Made by a program: the position numbers and the translations under genes. From the NCBI RefSeq assembly GCF_030936135.1, contig NC_082613.1, positions 3,410,001-3,474,000 of the forward strand: DNA of 64,000 bases, written 5' to 3'. The DNA comes from Gavia stellata (taxonomy: Eukaryota > Chordata > Aves > Gaviiformes > Gaviidae). Below are positions 27,401 through 37,935 of the stretch, one piece after another. Under the pieces are notes generated by a model that worked only from the letters and a program-made list of their open reading frames with translations, searched no databases and was not told the origin of the DNA. The number at the start of each line of letters is the position of its first letter. Positions within the stretch are counted from its first letter, which is position 1.

Positions 27401-30400
27401 CCTAGCTGGATGTTTCCATTCAAAAGAAGCAGTTAGTATTTGATCACCTTGAACTGAGTGAATGTAGAAGCCAGCTTAGGCATAACTTCTAATATTTGTG
27501 TAAAATTACAGTATCAAAATGTAAAATTTTAATGGGTTTATTCTATGATGAATAAATGCTAAACAGATTAAATTATAACTGATGTTATTAACTTACTACT
27601 GGAATTTATTGTCTTGAAAGTGTATTAAAATTTTACCCTGTTTTAATTAGTGACTTGATCTCTGTTTCTTACAGGGATTCAAAACTGATTTTTCAGTAAT
27701 TGCTGTTTATTAGATATCCTGTCTGATGGATTTTTGAAACCTCTTTCAGTTATTCAGTGTTGGAGATTCATTGTGACTAATTGCATAAATCACAGGTCTC
27801 TGCATAAATGTAGATAACCAAAACATTAACAACAGAGGAACAGCAAATGCCTACTAGGAGTTTTTGGATGAACACCAATTTGTGAGATACTCTGCACTGG
27901 TCAACACCGACCAAATGTGGAGTCGTTAGTCATATACCGATAAAGAAAAAATACAAAGCGAATTCACACACAGTGAACCATTTCTAACTAATGAGTCTAT
28001 TCTGACTGCAAATTGTGAATGATTTTTTTCCCAGTTAAGTTGTCTTACTTTTGAAATATGCCTTGATCTTATCTATTAATATAATTTCATTTAAAGTAGT
28101 AAATGATTGTGAAGGGAACTGCTAGAATTGCTTTTAGGCTGTGGGTGCAAATGAGTATTTGGATTAGTCAAGTATTTATGTGGACCTTTTTGAATAATCT
28201 TAGATTCACTGAAAATAATTATTTATTTAGTTCCTGTCCTGCCAACTTTTATTGTACATCTCAGCATCCCTACCCCTCTTAAGGGGCAAATTTGTACATG
28301 TACTGAATTATTAGCAAATCTTAGTTCCGGTAATATAGCTAGTTCATTTTCTTAATGTATTTATAATTTTTATATTTTTTTTTCCTAAATATGAAAGAAG
28401 AAGGTGAAAATTGGCCACACTTACTAACCCAAAAATCTTGTACCTGGAGGGAAAAAAAAAATTTTGGCACCGAATTTTAGATGTGCATATAAGAAATAAT
28501 ATGTACTGCAAAATGAAAAATAAAAGATTATCTAAAACAGTATGTCCAATACCCTCTTAACCACAGAACTATGTAAAACTTGACCACTGAACTGTGAAAT
28601 AATATAAATTCTATTTTGGATCTAGAATGCATTGTACAGAATAACTGTTTTCCAAAAACTGAGGCAAATGTAATTATTCTTGTCTCCCAACATAATTATG
28701 ATGAGAACCATTCCTGATAGGAAATCTCAAGCAAATATTTTAGATTGGCCTCAGATTTTCATTATAATTTTGTCTGGTCTTTTAAAAAGACTATTTCTAG
28801 GGAATAACCAGACTTTGCTGGTTTCTTCATTAAGTGATTAAAACAGTTTCACTGTACTATTACTAGTTACACTCAGAAGAACATGGAATTTGAGAGGAGG
28901 TTTTTTCCCTGAATTGTCAAGAGATCTCATAAAACTTTGAAGTTAACTTATTTTATTTGAAAAATTGCTGTCTTTGTCTTATTATCTGTAGTTCACTATT
29001 TGGAAAATAAGGTTTATATGGGATAAGATTTGAGTGTAAGAAGTGGAAGCGTTGGTGATTTAGGGGGACATTCTGTGAACAAAAGTTATTCCTTAATGAA
29101 ATGTATAGCAAGTATTGAAGAGAAATAGTAAGTTTAAAACATAAAGCAGCTATGGTTTCGGTGTGTTATTTAGCAAACTACAAATAATTCTTGCAGTATA
29201 GGCTGTCATTGAAGAAGAAATCTTGAGTTAATTGGTTCTAATGCTTGGGCTTTCCCTTGGCATCAATTCAGCCAAGTTTTCATCTTGTACTTAAGTAGGT
29301 TCTAACTGAATTTAGCTTAAGCTGTAAGAGTGATGGTATCTTCTCACTGCCAAAACTTCACATTTAACCCAGAAATATACTACACTCTTTTACTGATTTC
29401 TCAGTGTGCAGTTAGCAACGAAAGAACTTGGAAAAGGTGAAGTTTATTAAACATGAACAAAAATTTAGGAAAACAGCTGATGTAATTTTCTCATTAGATG
29501 GTAAATGTAAGAGTCCCCTTAAAACTTTTAATTCAGTTGTTTCAGCAAAGTAATGCATCTGTGAATGTGGTTTGCTAATGGAACGTATCTGCAGCTGTGG
29601 GGTTTGGGGTTTTTTGTTGGTATCAAAAAGTTTTCAGTGCTCATAATTAGATATTTAAAAATTGTTCCTTAATGAACAATTGGTTTGGTTTAATAAGAAC
29701 AAGGAACATACATATATAAAACTCTTACTTACAGGATCACAAGCAGAAGGAACAACGTAGGTCAGAGTCTTCACCTTACCATTTAAGCACAGTGACTATT
29801 ATCTGTTACTTTCCAGATTGTTTTTTCTGTTACTGCTTCCTGGATGCAAATTTGCTGGATGCAAATAATATCTAATGGCACATATGGGGGAAAGACAGTG
29901 GTCCTCATTTGAGGACCTTTTAAAAGTCATTAAATCCAGAAGTTAAAAAAGCCTCTGTGTACAGATTTTCCACACTTGCCACCAACTCTGTTAAAGAATT
30001 TATTCCCTGTTCTTCATTCTGGACATGTTGATCTTCCACAAGTGCCAGTGGGAACTGTGCATGTAAAGGGAAGAAATACAGTAGCATGAAACAGACCTGC
30101 AGACCTTTGCATTTTTCCTCTTTATCAGAAACCTTCCCATCATTTTTGGATATATTTCTCTAAGGATCCAAGTCTGAAGCTTCCACAAAGGAGTAATTCT
30201 GCTCACAAAGTTTTTTTACGTGTAGAAAGGCGTACAGCATCAAACTGAACTCTGCAACAGAGGGTTTAAAGTCACCTTGCCCTCTGCATACCAGGTTCAT
30301 ACCCGACCAACCATTTTCTCACAGAGAAAGCAAACGTGCAGCGTCCCTTCCTCCCACACGCTAAACTCGTGTCTACTTAAGCTCTCCTTCGCTTGTTTGG

Positions 30401-33400
30401 TATGCTAGTTATCAGTTTCCCTGCTTCTATCACATTTCAAAATAATGTCTAGCTGGAAAAAACCCAAACAAACAGGCAGTGGGTTACAACTTCAATGCTG
30501 TTTTCAAACACAGTTTGTTTGAGGTTATCTTTTTAGCAATTACTGGTATTTGTTTAACTTAGACAAAATACTTATAGGTTGTTGTGAATGTCAATGTAGT
30601 CTTTTAGCACGGATTATAACAGAAATGTAGTTCTGAAGTTTAGCCCAGGTTTTCTTACTTTTCGGTATCTCTATGTATACAACATATTTGCAAGCTATTT
30701 AAAAGTAAATATATGATTTTTCAGGGGGAGAGGTAGGGGTGGTTGCACAACAACAAAAATGATGTAACAATACAAAAAATATAAAAGCTTGCTTTGGTTT
30801 TGAACATTTGCAGAGATGCTTTTTAATAATCATACCTGTTGCTGCAATCTTTTATTAAAAATATCAAGGAAGGAATTAAAACATTTCTTTACTTATATAC
30901 AAGTATATATAAAAAGTAAAGAAATACAGATGCATACGCTTATGGACTAATGAAAATTGCCAATAGGTCATCTAATGGAATTTAGAAAAACTGTTACCTT
31001 TATGACTTTTGTAGCTGCCACTATATAAAATAGTAAGTTTCTACTGAAAGCATAATTAAAAATTAGGTTTTTACATATACAATCTTTGTGTTCCCTTTCA
31101 GGTCTTGAGTCATCTCGGCCAAATTTAATTCTTGGATTGGTTATCTGTCAGAAAGGGAAACGTATTGCCAGTGGCATTGAAACAGAAAAGATGGAGGAAA
31201 AGCGAAGCAGAATTCAAGCGCATGAGGAAACCGAAACGTCACTGTTCTCTAAAGGGCCACTAGCTGCTTCGCAAGAGAAGAAAACACCGAAATATACACT
31301 TTATTCAGGAGATTCAAGCGTAAGTACAACACCACCTGGATCTCCTCCACCTCCGCCCCCGCTTCCCATTCCAGACACCTCAGCAGTTACACCCTCAGTA
31401 TTAAAAATACTGTCCTCGATTAAAAGTGGAACCACAACTACTGTAACACCACCAATTTCAACCGCTGCTTCTGCAAGCGTTACTGCTACGCAGTCTTCAT
31501 CCTCAAAAACTGCCACACCTCTCGAGCACATCCTGCAGACACTTTTTGGAAAAAAGAAAACTTTTGAGCCTCTTGCTAAGGATTCTGAAACTGTCCAGTC
31601 TTCAAATCAGGAAGGTCAAGCTGCTGCTGATGGAGGAATGTCAGCTGTTCCTTTGTTAGATCCCATTGTGCAGCAGTTTGGACAGATGTCAAAAGACAGA
31701 GCTATAGAAGAGGAGGAGGATGACAGACCGTATGATCCTGAAGAAGAATACGGCCCGGAGAAAGCTTTTGAAATGCAGACTGGTGAAAGTGAAAAACGAT
31801 ACAATGTGGAAAAGCCATCTAATACAGCAGAACTAGAGGATGAGGCCTACGATCCAGAAGATGAAACTATCTTGGAAGAAGCAAAAGTTACTGTTGATGA
31901 TTTACCTAACAAAATGTATACAGACACTAAAAGCAATTCTTCGGAAACATCTGCTTCATATGTGCCTGATTTATCTGCATCCTCATCCTTGGTAGAACAG
32001 CAAAAAATGTTGGAAGAATTAAACAAACAAATAGAAGAACAGAAAAGACAACTAGAGGAACAAGAAGAAGCCCTTAGACAACAAAGAGCAGCTGTTGGTG
32101 TTTCAATGGCTCATTTTTCAGTGTCTGATGCTTTAATGTCACCACCACCAAAATCTTCCCTATTGAAGACTGAATTATTCCATCAGGACCAGCAAGCTGC
32201 ACAAAAAGTAGATTTACCTTCATCTTTAAATCAGCAAGCACAAGTTTTAAACCAGGGCTGTGACCCAAGGCAGAATAGAGATCCTCGACAAGCTAGAAGA
32301 ATGGTGACAGAGACTAATGACAATGTTGATTCTCGAATAAAGCCACAGGTGGTACAGAATGAGATATCCACAAGAGAAATTGCTCCCGCAAGTTTTCCAA
32401 GTGCTTTGCAGACTTCACTTGGTAAGGAAGACAAAACTTTAATTTCTGCTACTCAGCCTGGTTTTAGCGGTGATAATTGGGTTTCAAGTGACAAGGCTTC
32501 TACGGTGTCCCAGAAAGAGGCATCCAATAGCAAATTTGAAAACACCGTTCAAGTTAATTTGGAAAACATGAGTCAAACAGCTTCTGGAGATCCTTCTACA
32601 TCCAAACCTTTACGTAAAGTGCTGCTTCCAACACCTCCAAGTACATCTTTTCAGCCTAATTTCTCCACATCAAACGACAGTCAGTCTTTGCAAGATATGC
32701 ATAAAGTAGCGTGGTCAAATGAGTCGAAGGAAGTAATGGGAAGGGATTCTTTTTCAAATACAATGTTTACTTCTCAGGAAAAGGCAGCTGGTCACTTTGA
32801 ACCAGAGAGGGGTCTTTCATCAGTGCAATATGACGAACAAAGAAATCCTCAGTCTCATCAATTTGTAGAACAAACTGAATCTCCATCAGTTCAGAGTGAG
32901 GGTGGACCGTCCCCACAGCACTTTGAAGAAAACCGAGCTGGACCTCCATTTTCTTTGCCTGGGCAGAAGGGAGGGCCTCCACAGCCACTGATGCTCAATG
33001 CACCTGGAGGACCTCATGGACCTAATTTTAGAGGACCAGCACCACAGTTCTCTGAAGAGCACGGTTCTCCAAATAATGATGGGCAAAGAGGACCTCCCTC
33101 TGGAAGATTTGGAGGTCAAAAGGGTCCCATTCCTTCCTTATTTTCCACACAGCATGGACCACCATCTCTTTTTGGTGATAATAGGGGCCCTGCCCCTTCT
33201 TATCATGGTGTTCCAAGAGGAATGTCACCATCTCAGTTTGAAGATCGTAGGGAACCTCACATGGAACAAAGGGAATTCTCAGATTCCCAATATAATGAAA
33301 TGATTAGGCCTCCAGGACAGTTTGAAGGACCAGATCCACCTCAGTTTATGGGAAACAGAGGGCCTTCGCCTTTTCCTTTTGGAGGTCAAAGACGACCCCC

Positions 33401-34496
33401 ACCAGCTCAGTTTAAAGGACAGAGAGGAGGCCCTCAGTTTGGAGGGCCAAGAGGTCCAGCCCCGAGTCATTTTGGGGGACCAAGAGGGCCTCACCCAAAT
33501 CAATTTGAAGGGCAGAGAGGTCCAGCTCCAAATCATATACCTGGTCCAAGAGGACTTTTGCCACAGCCATTTGAAGAACGGAGAGGGAGTCCACCACCCA
33601 GATTTGCCAACCAGAGAGGTCCAGCACCGCTTCAATTTGGAGGACCAAGAGGAGCCACACCTGCACTGTTTCCAGAAGAAAATGAACCTCCCCCTTCTAG
33701 ATTTCATTTCCAGGGTCAGTCACCACAAGGTATGAAGCCCACCCCAAGACCACTCCTGGACCTTCCAAGCCATCCACCACCCCACAGAAAAGAGATGTGG
33801 GAGGAAGCTGGACCATCTGCATCTCTTTCCAATGTTTCTGGACAAGGATCTGAGTCGGAAGGACAGTGGTCAGCATCTGACTTCCGAGAAGGCAAGAATC
33901 CTGAATTTAGAGGCCAGACATTTGAAGGGAGACAGAGAGAGAGATATGAGGGAGGAAATAAAGACAAGGTTTTAGATCAGCCAGAGCCTCAGCAAGCAGA
34001 TAATCGACAAGGTAGACCCTTTGAGGAAAGACGAAGGGATCGAGAACATGGCAGACCTTGGGAAAGAGACCGTGGCAGAAACTGGAATAGAGACAGGGAC
34101 TGGGAGAGACACAGAGACAAGGAATGGGATAAAAGTAGAGACAGGAACCAAAACAAAGATAGAGAGAAGGATTCAGAGCGGGCTAAAGAATGGGAAAGAA
34201 ACAGAGACCGAGAGAGAGCAAGAACCAGAGAGAGAGAATCCTACAGAAGACGTGATAGAGACCGATCAAGAAGCAGAGACAGAGATCGCGACAGAGAGAA
34301 AGACAGGGACCGGGATCGAAGCAGGGAAAAAGAAAGAGATCGAGAGAGAGATCGCGATCGTGAAAGAGAAAGAGGAAAAGATCGCAAAGATCGGAGTAAG
34401 AGTAGGGAAATCGGTAAAGAGATGAAGCCAGAAGCACCGAAGGAAACCCAGAAACCAACAGAAACAGAAGCTTCATCTTCCACTAATCAGTCATAG
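1446..34496 (+). CDS. DIDO1: DIDO1, death inducer-obliterator 1 (3' part, 12 coding exons, long isoform)
   Basis: This is a nuclear chromatin- and transcription-associated protein. The family binds H3K4me3 through a PHD finger, which lies upstream of this window. Joining twelve exons (listed separately) gives 5,808 nt, or 1,935 in-frame residues plus TAG. Approximate order in the window product: Cys-rich segment CIGPGC...CSNDC at 10-30, TFIIS central domain 286-394, SPOC domain 672-823, proline run PPPPPP just after SPOC, acidic stretches, a Q/E-rich coiled coil 1099-1135, tandem RGP-F-GG repeats 1404-1667, and an Arg-Asp/Arg-Glu-rich tail 1747-1909. The human long isoform is about 2,240 residues, so roughly the first 300-400 are missing. 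PHF3 shares the TFIIS and SPOC domains, but the tail and the TCFL5 neighbour favour DIDO1. All junction phases agree and no frameshift is seen. Confidence 0.95.
2412..2637 (+). CDS. DIDO1: DIDO1 exon: linker with conserved TPSWASDHNYNAVKPE motif
   Basis: Acceptor tgtacag, donor gtatgt; 226 nt, leaving one base. It encodes a basic linker and the motif STPSWASDHNYNAVKPE, which I recognise from the DIDO1 family. Reading through the donor adds 16 codons and then a stop at 2685-2687, a possible short-isoform end. Confidence 0.88.
10784..10800. repeat. T17 tract
   Basis: Uninterrupted run of 17 T in a DIDO1 intron; a simple repeat with no evident function. Confidence 0.9.
16021..16116. repeat. Two T-rich tracts (T17 and T15)
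   Basis: T runs at 16021-16037 and 16102-16116 lie some 340-430 bp upstream of the TFIIS exon acceptor. They are simple repeats, too far away to be its polypyrimidine tract. Confidence 0.8.
16454..16919 (+). CDS. DIDO1: DIDO1 exon: Ser/Pro/Lys linker and start of TFIIS central domain
   Basis: Acceptor ttaacag, donor gtggga; 466 nt. It begins SQREEKKHEDRAEPTSASKK and ends in SQIRQNIRRSLKEILWKR, the first helix of the TFIIS central domain. Low-complexity Ser/Lys/Pro sequence with an 18-bp tandem duplication (16663-16698) fills the middle. The donor splits an Arg codon (AG|A). Confidence 0.92.
17872..18031 (+). CDS. DIDO1: DIDO1 exon: TFIIS central domain, middle
   Basis: Acceptor tttaacag, donor gtttgg; 160 nt. 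It encodes VNDSDDLVMTESEVGKVAL, IEKEMFNLFQVTDNRYKSKY and RSIMFNLKDPKNQ. This is the core of the domain that in TFIIS contacts RNA polymerase II, and in DIDO/PHF3 proteins is linked to Pol II binding. Confidence 0.95.
18444..18469. repeat. T26 tract
   Basis: Uninterrupted run of 26 T in the intron between two TFIIS-domain exons, the longest homopolymer noted in the window. Likely length-polymorphic. No retrotransposon body was recognised beside it. Confidence 0.9.
18756..18872 (+). CDS. DIDO1: DIDO1 exon: TFIIS central domain, end
   Basis: Acceptor tttcag, donor gtaagt; 117 nt, phase 0. It encodes GLFHRVLREEISLSKLVRMK followed by PEELLSKELSVWKEKPAKA, the last helices of the TFIIS-like domain. 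Confidence 0.94.
19103..19210 (+). CDS. DIDO1: DIDO1 exon: basic/acidic linker
   Basis: Acceptor tttcag, donor gtaagt; 108 nt, phase 0. It encodes a basic linker ending NMEDSPPVSDSD, which joins the EQQESAR sequence of the next exon as in other DIDO1 proteins. Confidence 0.9.
19673..19808 (+). CDS. DIDO1: DIDO1 exon: SSMLKDTTSQHRAHLFDLNC motif
   Basis: Acceptor ttttag, donor gtatct; 136 nt, leaving one base. It encodes the conserved segment SSMLKDTTSQHRAHLFDLNC followed by KICTG, a signature shared by DIDO1 and related proteins just after the TFIIS domain. Confidence 0.93.
19938..20484 (+). CDS. DIDO1: DIDO1 exon: linker between TFIIS and SPOC domains
   Basis: Acceptor ttatag, donor gtgcgt; 547 nt. 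It encodes a disordered linker with the conserved pieces GVVTTVTVSGRDPRT and VPKSILTKPSSSPDPRYL. The donor was chosen by phase: only a break after ATC AA restores the SPOC frame in the next exon. Stronger-looking gtaaga and gtaagc motifs lie 10 and 16 nt further on but would shift the frame. Confidence 0.88.
21373..21526 (+). CDS. DIDO1: DIDO1 exon: start of SPOC domain
   Basis: Acceptor tttgcag, donor gttagc; 154 nt. It encodes LFLSRLNTIWKGFINMQSVA, then KFVTKAYPVSGCFDYLSE, the first strands and helix of the SPOC domain, a fold that binds phosphorylated peptides in this family. Confidence 0.94.
22564..22653 (+). CDS. DIDO1: DIDO1 exon: SPOC domain
   Basis: Acceptor tgtttag, donor gtattc; 90 nt, phase 0. 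It encodes DLPDTIHIGGRISPKTVWDY followed by VGKLKSSLSK, the middle of the SPOC domain. Confidence 0.95.
23324..23519 (+). CDS. DIDO1: DIDO1 exon: SPOC domain, YFSSRGRFGVV core
   Basis: Acceptor attacag, donor gtaagc; 196 nt, leaving one base. It encodes ELCLIRFHPATEEEEVAYI, LYSYFSSRGRFGVVANNNRH and VKDLYLIPLS, the best conserved part of the SPOC fold. Reading into the intron adds nine new residues and then TAG at 23549-23551, a possible DIDO2-type end. Confidence 0.95.
23520..31101 (+). other. DIDO1 intron before the terminal exon (7.6 kb)
   Basis: This AT-rich intron separates the SPOC exon from the last exon. An AATAAA at 25793-25798 lies about 2.2 kb after the in-frame read-through stop (23549-23551) and could end a short transcript. 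No other exon could be supported. Confidence 0.65.
31102..34496 (+). CDS. DIDO1: DIDO1 terminal coding exon (long, DIDO3-type C-terminus)
   Basis: Acceptor ccctttcag; 3,395 nt to TAG at 34494-34496. It starts GLESSRPNLILGLVICQK, the last SPOC strand. Then come TTPPGSPPPPPPLPIP, acidic blocks such as EEEEDDRPYDPEEEYGPE, a coiled coil around EELNKQIEEQKRQLEEQEEA, degenerate repeats of the type RGPxPxxFGG (about 32900-33690), and an Arg/Asp/Glu-rich tail before NQS-stop. One uninterrupted exon is usual for the long DIDO isoform. Long open frames on the other five readings here are shadows of the repeats. Confidence 0.96.
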
Positions 34497-37470
34497 AAAT
34501 ATGATTGCTATTATATTTCCCATAAATAATATACTTTTACAACACAGCGAGGACTGAATCAGCATCTTCTGTATATACTGTATATTCTCACCTTTACAAA
34601 AATGCTGTTGTCAAACTAGCCTTACAAAATGTACTGACAAATTAGCAATTTTTGAACAACTGTGAATGAAAATACTCAAATAGATAAAAGGCAAGAACAT
34701 ACTGGACTTTCACTTGCCGCATTTTGTGCATAATGTTTTTCTTATAAAAATTCACAGCGTTACCTGTACTGAAATTTTGTTTTTCTACTTGCATCTTTAT
34801 CTTAAAGTTTCCATTTACAGTACAGAAATGGAAAAAGTCTAAGAAGAGCATATTGCTTTTTAAGATTATAAAGTTATGTTTTCCAGTAACTTGAATTGTA
34901 ATTTTATAAGAGAATTTAATCCAGACCTTAGGAGCCATACCTTTACATCTCATTTACGTGATATTTTGGTGTCAAAGTTGTTCCTACAGCACACGCTTTA
35001 AAAAAAGGAGTCCAGTGTTGCTGTCTTGTTTATTTTACAACGGAAGGGTCGTGTGTATTTAGGAAAAGGCTGCAGAAGAACAGTGTTAATAATGACTTGT
35101 GACTGACGGAGGATTTGAAAACGGAATGTTATAAGCTTAAAGTGCACTATCTTCCTTTTTATATACAGGTATTTTGTGTTTTGGAATCCATCTGTTAAGC
35201 GTACAGCAAAGAAACTAGTCGTACTTAGTTTTTTTCATGAGGCTGAGGGGTTTTAAATGTCGCATTTTTACAAATCAGTAATTAAAGAACATACAAGAGT
35301 AGCACCTTTATAACCAGCAAAACTTACAAAAACATCAGACGTTTATTTGAAAAGGCTAAGACTACAAACAAATTGGTATACCAAAGGAAAGAGGAATGAG
35401 TTGGTTCAATAGGCCACTAAATCTGTTACTTCGATTGAACTGATTTAGTGGAGCGGTTTTTTTGGTTTTGTTGTTTTTGCAGAATTTTGCCATAGACTTA
35501 AGAAATGTCCCCATTTTATTGTACTTTTCATTCTAAAAGTGTTTCGCTCCTGAAAACAAAGTGTTGCTGTTTTTTTGTTAGACCCTACTTAGGCTGGTAG
35601 TGTATATAAAACTCTCCACTGAAAAAGGTGTAACTGCATTAAGCTTGGAAAGAAGAGTGGTGGTACTTCATGTTGTGAGTCAAGAGGGAAGTTTTTCACT
35701 GTGAAATACGTTACATTGCTACTTTTCATGTATTCTTCAAGTACGTAATTCTAAAGTATGAAATAAAACCCCGCTAATTTATTTGACAGTGTAAATTAAC
35801 AGTTGGGTAAATATTTTGATATTTTTATAAAATAGTTTTGGAAATGTAAAATTAGATTCCTATAAACATTTGCAACTTGAAGACTACAAGTAGCATGTAT
35901 GCCATGTATCTCACTACAGATTTTACAGTTCATATTGGTGCATCTTTGAAGTCCTTATACATCAAGGATTTGCTGGTTGAAATGGTCATCTGTGTTCTGA
36001 ACCTGTAGACAAAATGGTAAAATGCAGAGAGGTGGTATTAAATGCAAACATCTACTATGGTGTAAGATTTTTTTCTTAATGAGATGTTTCTAATTTAAAG
36101 ACATACATAAAAGTATGCAAAAAGTTAAGTGTGTTTGTTTAGGTTTACTTGATAGAAATTTCTGTAAATTGTATTTTATATGGCAAAATATATCACTGTA
36201 CATTAAAATATGGGACTTCACAGGTTTTTGTTACTGTAAGTAGAATAAACATCTACAGAGAACTGTTGTCCATTTCTTAAATCTGTATGTGTATATTATT
36301 TTCTAAATATTGCTACTTCTCAACAAACCACAGGAGACTGATGGCACAGAGGTTTCATTTCCACATTGTTTAATGAAAGAAGATGTTTTGCAGGACATCA
36401 CTACCAACTGATGTTTCATTGTAGGCATTCCAAAAAGCATGTGAAAATCTGTGCTTATGTTTTTTCTCTCAGTTCTAAAACATCTAGTTTATTCTGAAGG
36501 GTTTTTAAAATTTTAATTAGGAAGTTTGTAATTTGTAGATTTTACACCAAAAAAGTCTAAAGAAAAGAAAAAATATTTATTAATTCAGGTCAGCTTTGAA
36601 CTTAAGAAAAACTCAGTTCACACCATTTATTAATTTCTTGACTTCACGTTGTTATGAAACAGATGTGTGGCTTTTCATCTTCTAGGAAACACTCCTTTAT
36701 CACAGATCCATTTGGGGAATCTGTTCACGATTTAGGAACAGTAAATGCATCCTCCCACAGATGTAGTGGCAAAAAAATCAACAGCATGCAGACAGACACT
36801 AATGACTTATTTTTTTAAACCACAGCTTTATGTAGTTTAGAATGATGTAGACTTGGATTTTGCAGCAAGGTTCCTGTGTTCTACACTGCAGCCAACAGTA
36901 AAAGCTAGGCTGAAAAGAACAATTTAACTCAATTTACAGAGACTAAAAATGGTGCTGGACTGTTATCATGCATTGCAAGAAAGAGAAAAATAAACAATTC
37001 TTTGGCTTTGTTCAAACTTTGATTAACATGAAACAACTTACTATTTTGAGCTTTTATCTATGTTTCTACTTAGCTAAATTAACTTTCCATCTTGCTTAAT
37101 TTTTTTATGTAAAAGCCTCTGAAAGGTCTAGAACAATATAAGCAGAAAGATTATTACATCTATAAAAGACTGGAATATTCTAACTTTAGCATGCTAAAGG
37201 AGAGCATGCAGGAGGATTAGAGGAGGAGGAAAGTGAGTATTGAGTCCAATGTGCACAAAACTGCTTTTAAAACTTCTGCTTTTGTTTCTAGAGGAAAGTC
37301 ACCAGTGTAACTTTCAGACTTTGTCTACGCCTCATATAATATGGTACGCTTTGACATGGAAAATGTCTGTGCGTCCTACCTTGATTGAATGTGCACATCG
37401 TTAAAGAATGCAGTAAACAGAATTTATTTTTTTAACCTCCTGAGGGGAATAAAGATTTCATAGAGTATTG
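34497..37470 (+). other. DIDO1: DIDO1 3' untranslated region with several poly(A) signals
   Basis: This is AT-rich sequence with no supported + strand reading frame. AATAAA occurs at 35762-35767, 36244-36249, 36989-36994 and 37448-37453. The last is followed by a T-rich stretch and is my choice for the distal end, though shorter 3'UTRs are possible. The exact cleavage sites are inferred. Confidence 0.65.
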
Positions 37471-37501
37471 AAACTTTTTTATATTTTATTCTGTTTATGA
37501 G

Positions 37502-37750
37502 CTAGAGTAGCATTTTTGTGCCTTTCACGCTCTGGCTTGTTTCTAGAATGTGTCTTCTGTAATAGGCATCTGGTTTTAATACATAACCAGTAGCAGATAT
37601 GTAACGGAGACCGAATGTACGAGCGAACAGCTCACGATCGTGAGGTGCCTGCTGTGGAGAGAGCGATTCTGGGTGGATGCGTTCAGATGGTCTCTCGGTG
37701 GGAGACCTAGCATCCAAGCTCATTTTCATGAAATCCCGTGATAATACCAC
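37502..37750 (-). CDS. Candidate terminal exon of an unrecognised minus-strand gene
   Basis: A - strand frame ends with TAG (forward 37502-37504). Upstream in the same frame is a possible start, ATG AAA ATG AGC (MKMSLDARSP). It reads like real protein: RSPTERPSERIHPESLSPQQ, then ELFARTFGLRYISATGYVLK and PDAYYRRHILE. It keeps many CpGs in otherwise AT-rich flanks. An AATAAA in - orientation (forward TTTATT 37485-37490) lies 12 nt after the stop. The upstream limit is uncertain: the frame at 37750 opens with GTG, and a modest acceptor (TTGTAAAG) sits just above it. I do not recognise the family, and no function is proposed. A chance frame remains possible. Confidence 0.4.
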   Translation of the reverse strand: MVLSRDFMKMSLDARSPTERPSERIHPESLSPQQAPHDRELFARTFGLRYISATGYVLKPDAYYRRHILETSQSVKGTKMLL

Positions 37751-37860
37751 TTTACAAGTCCAGAAAAACTGAACATTTTTAAGGGGCTTTGGATTAACTT
37801 TCTATCAAAGAACAGTTTTTAAACACTGGCAAACTACTGAAGTGCTTATAATTTAGTAAC

Positions 37861-37935
37861 TTAATCTATGGACTCCACTGGAGCTGCGAATTGGATGTAG
37901 GGAAGAGCCTCCACTGCCTCACAGGAGTATTCTTG
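37861..37935 (-). CDS. Weak exon candidate upstream of the unknown minus-strand frame
   Basis: On the - strand a strong acceptor (TTTTTTTTCCCCAG) precedes 24 codons, QEYSCEAVEALPYIQFAAPV-ESID, and then TAA. A second good acceptor (TTGTTGTTGCAG) lies 48 nt upstream in the same frame. There is no good donor before the TAA, so it cannot be joined cleanly to the frame at 37502-37750. It might be an alternative 3' end of the same gene or chance. The + strand here is also open, which weakens the case. Confidence 0.2.
   Translation of the reverse strand, partial: QEYSCEAVEALPYIQFAAPVESID

Noticed and set aside
32900-33690. Collagen-like domain in DIDO1
   Set aside because: Gly does not fall at every third residue, and the unit is 10-13 residues long; it is RGP/FGG low-complexity sequence.
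33279-34483. Long open frames in other frames and on the - strand inside the DIDO1 last exon
   Set aside because: They arise from the repetitive RGP and Arg-Asp/Glu coding sequence, read in shadow as Trp/Ser/Leu or Leu/Ser-Arg strings.
1446-34496. PHF3 as the identity of the first gene
   Set aside because: PHF3 shares the TFIIS and SPOC domains, but the RGP-repeat and Arg-Asp tail, the Cys segment and the TCFL5-COL9A3 neighbours fit DIDO1.
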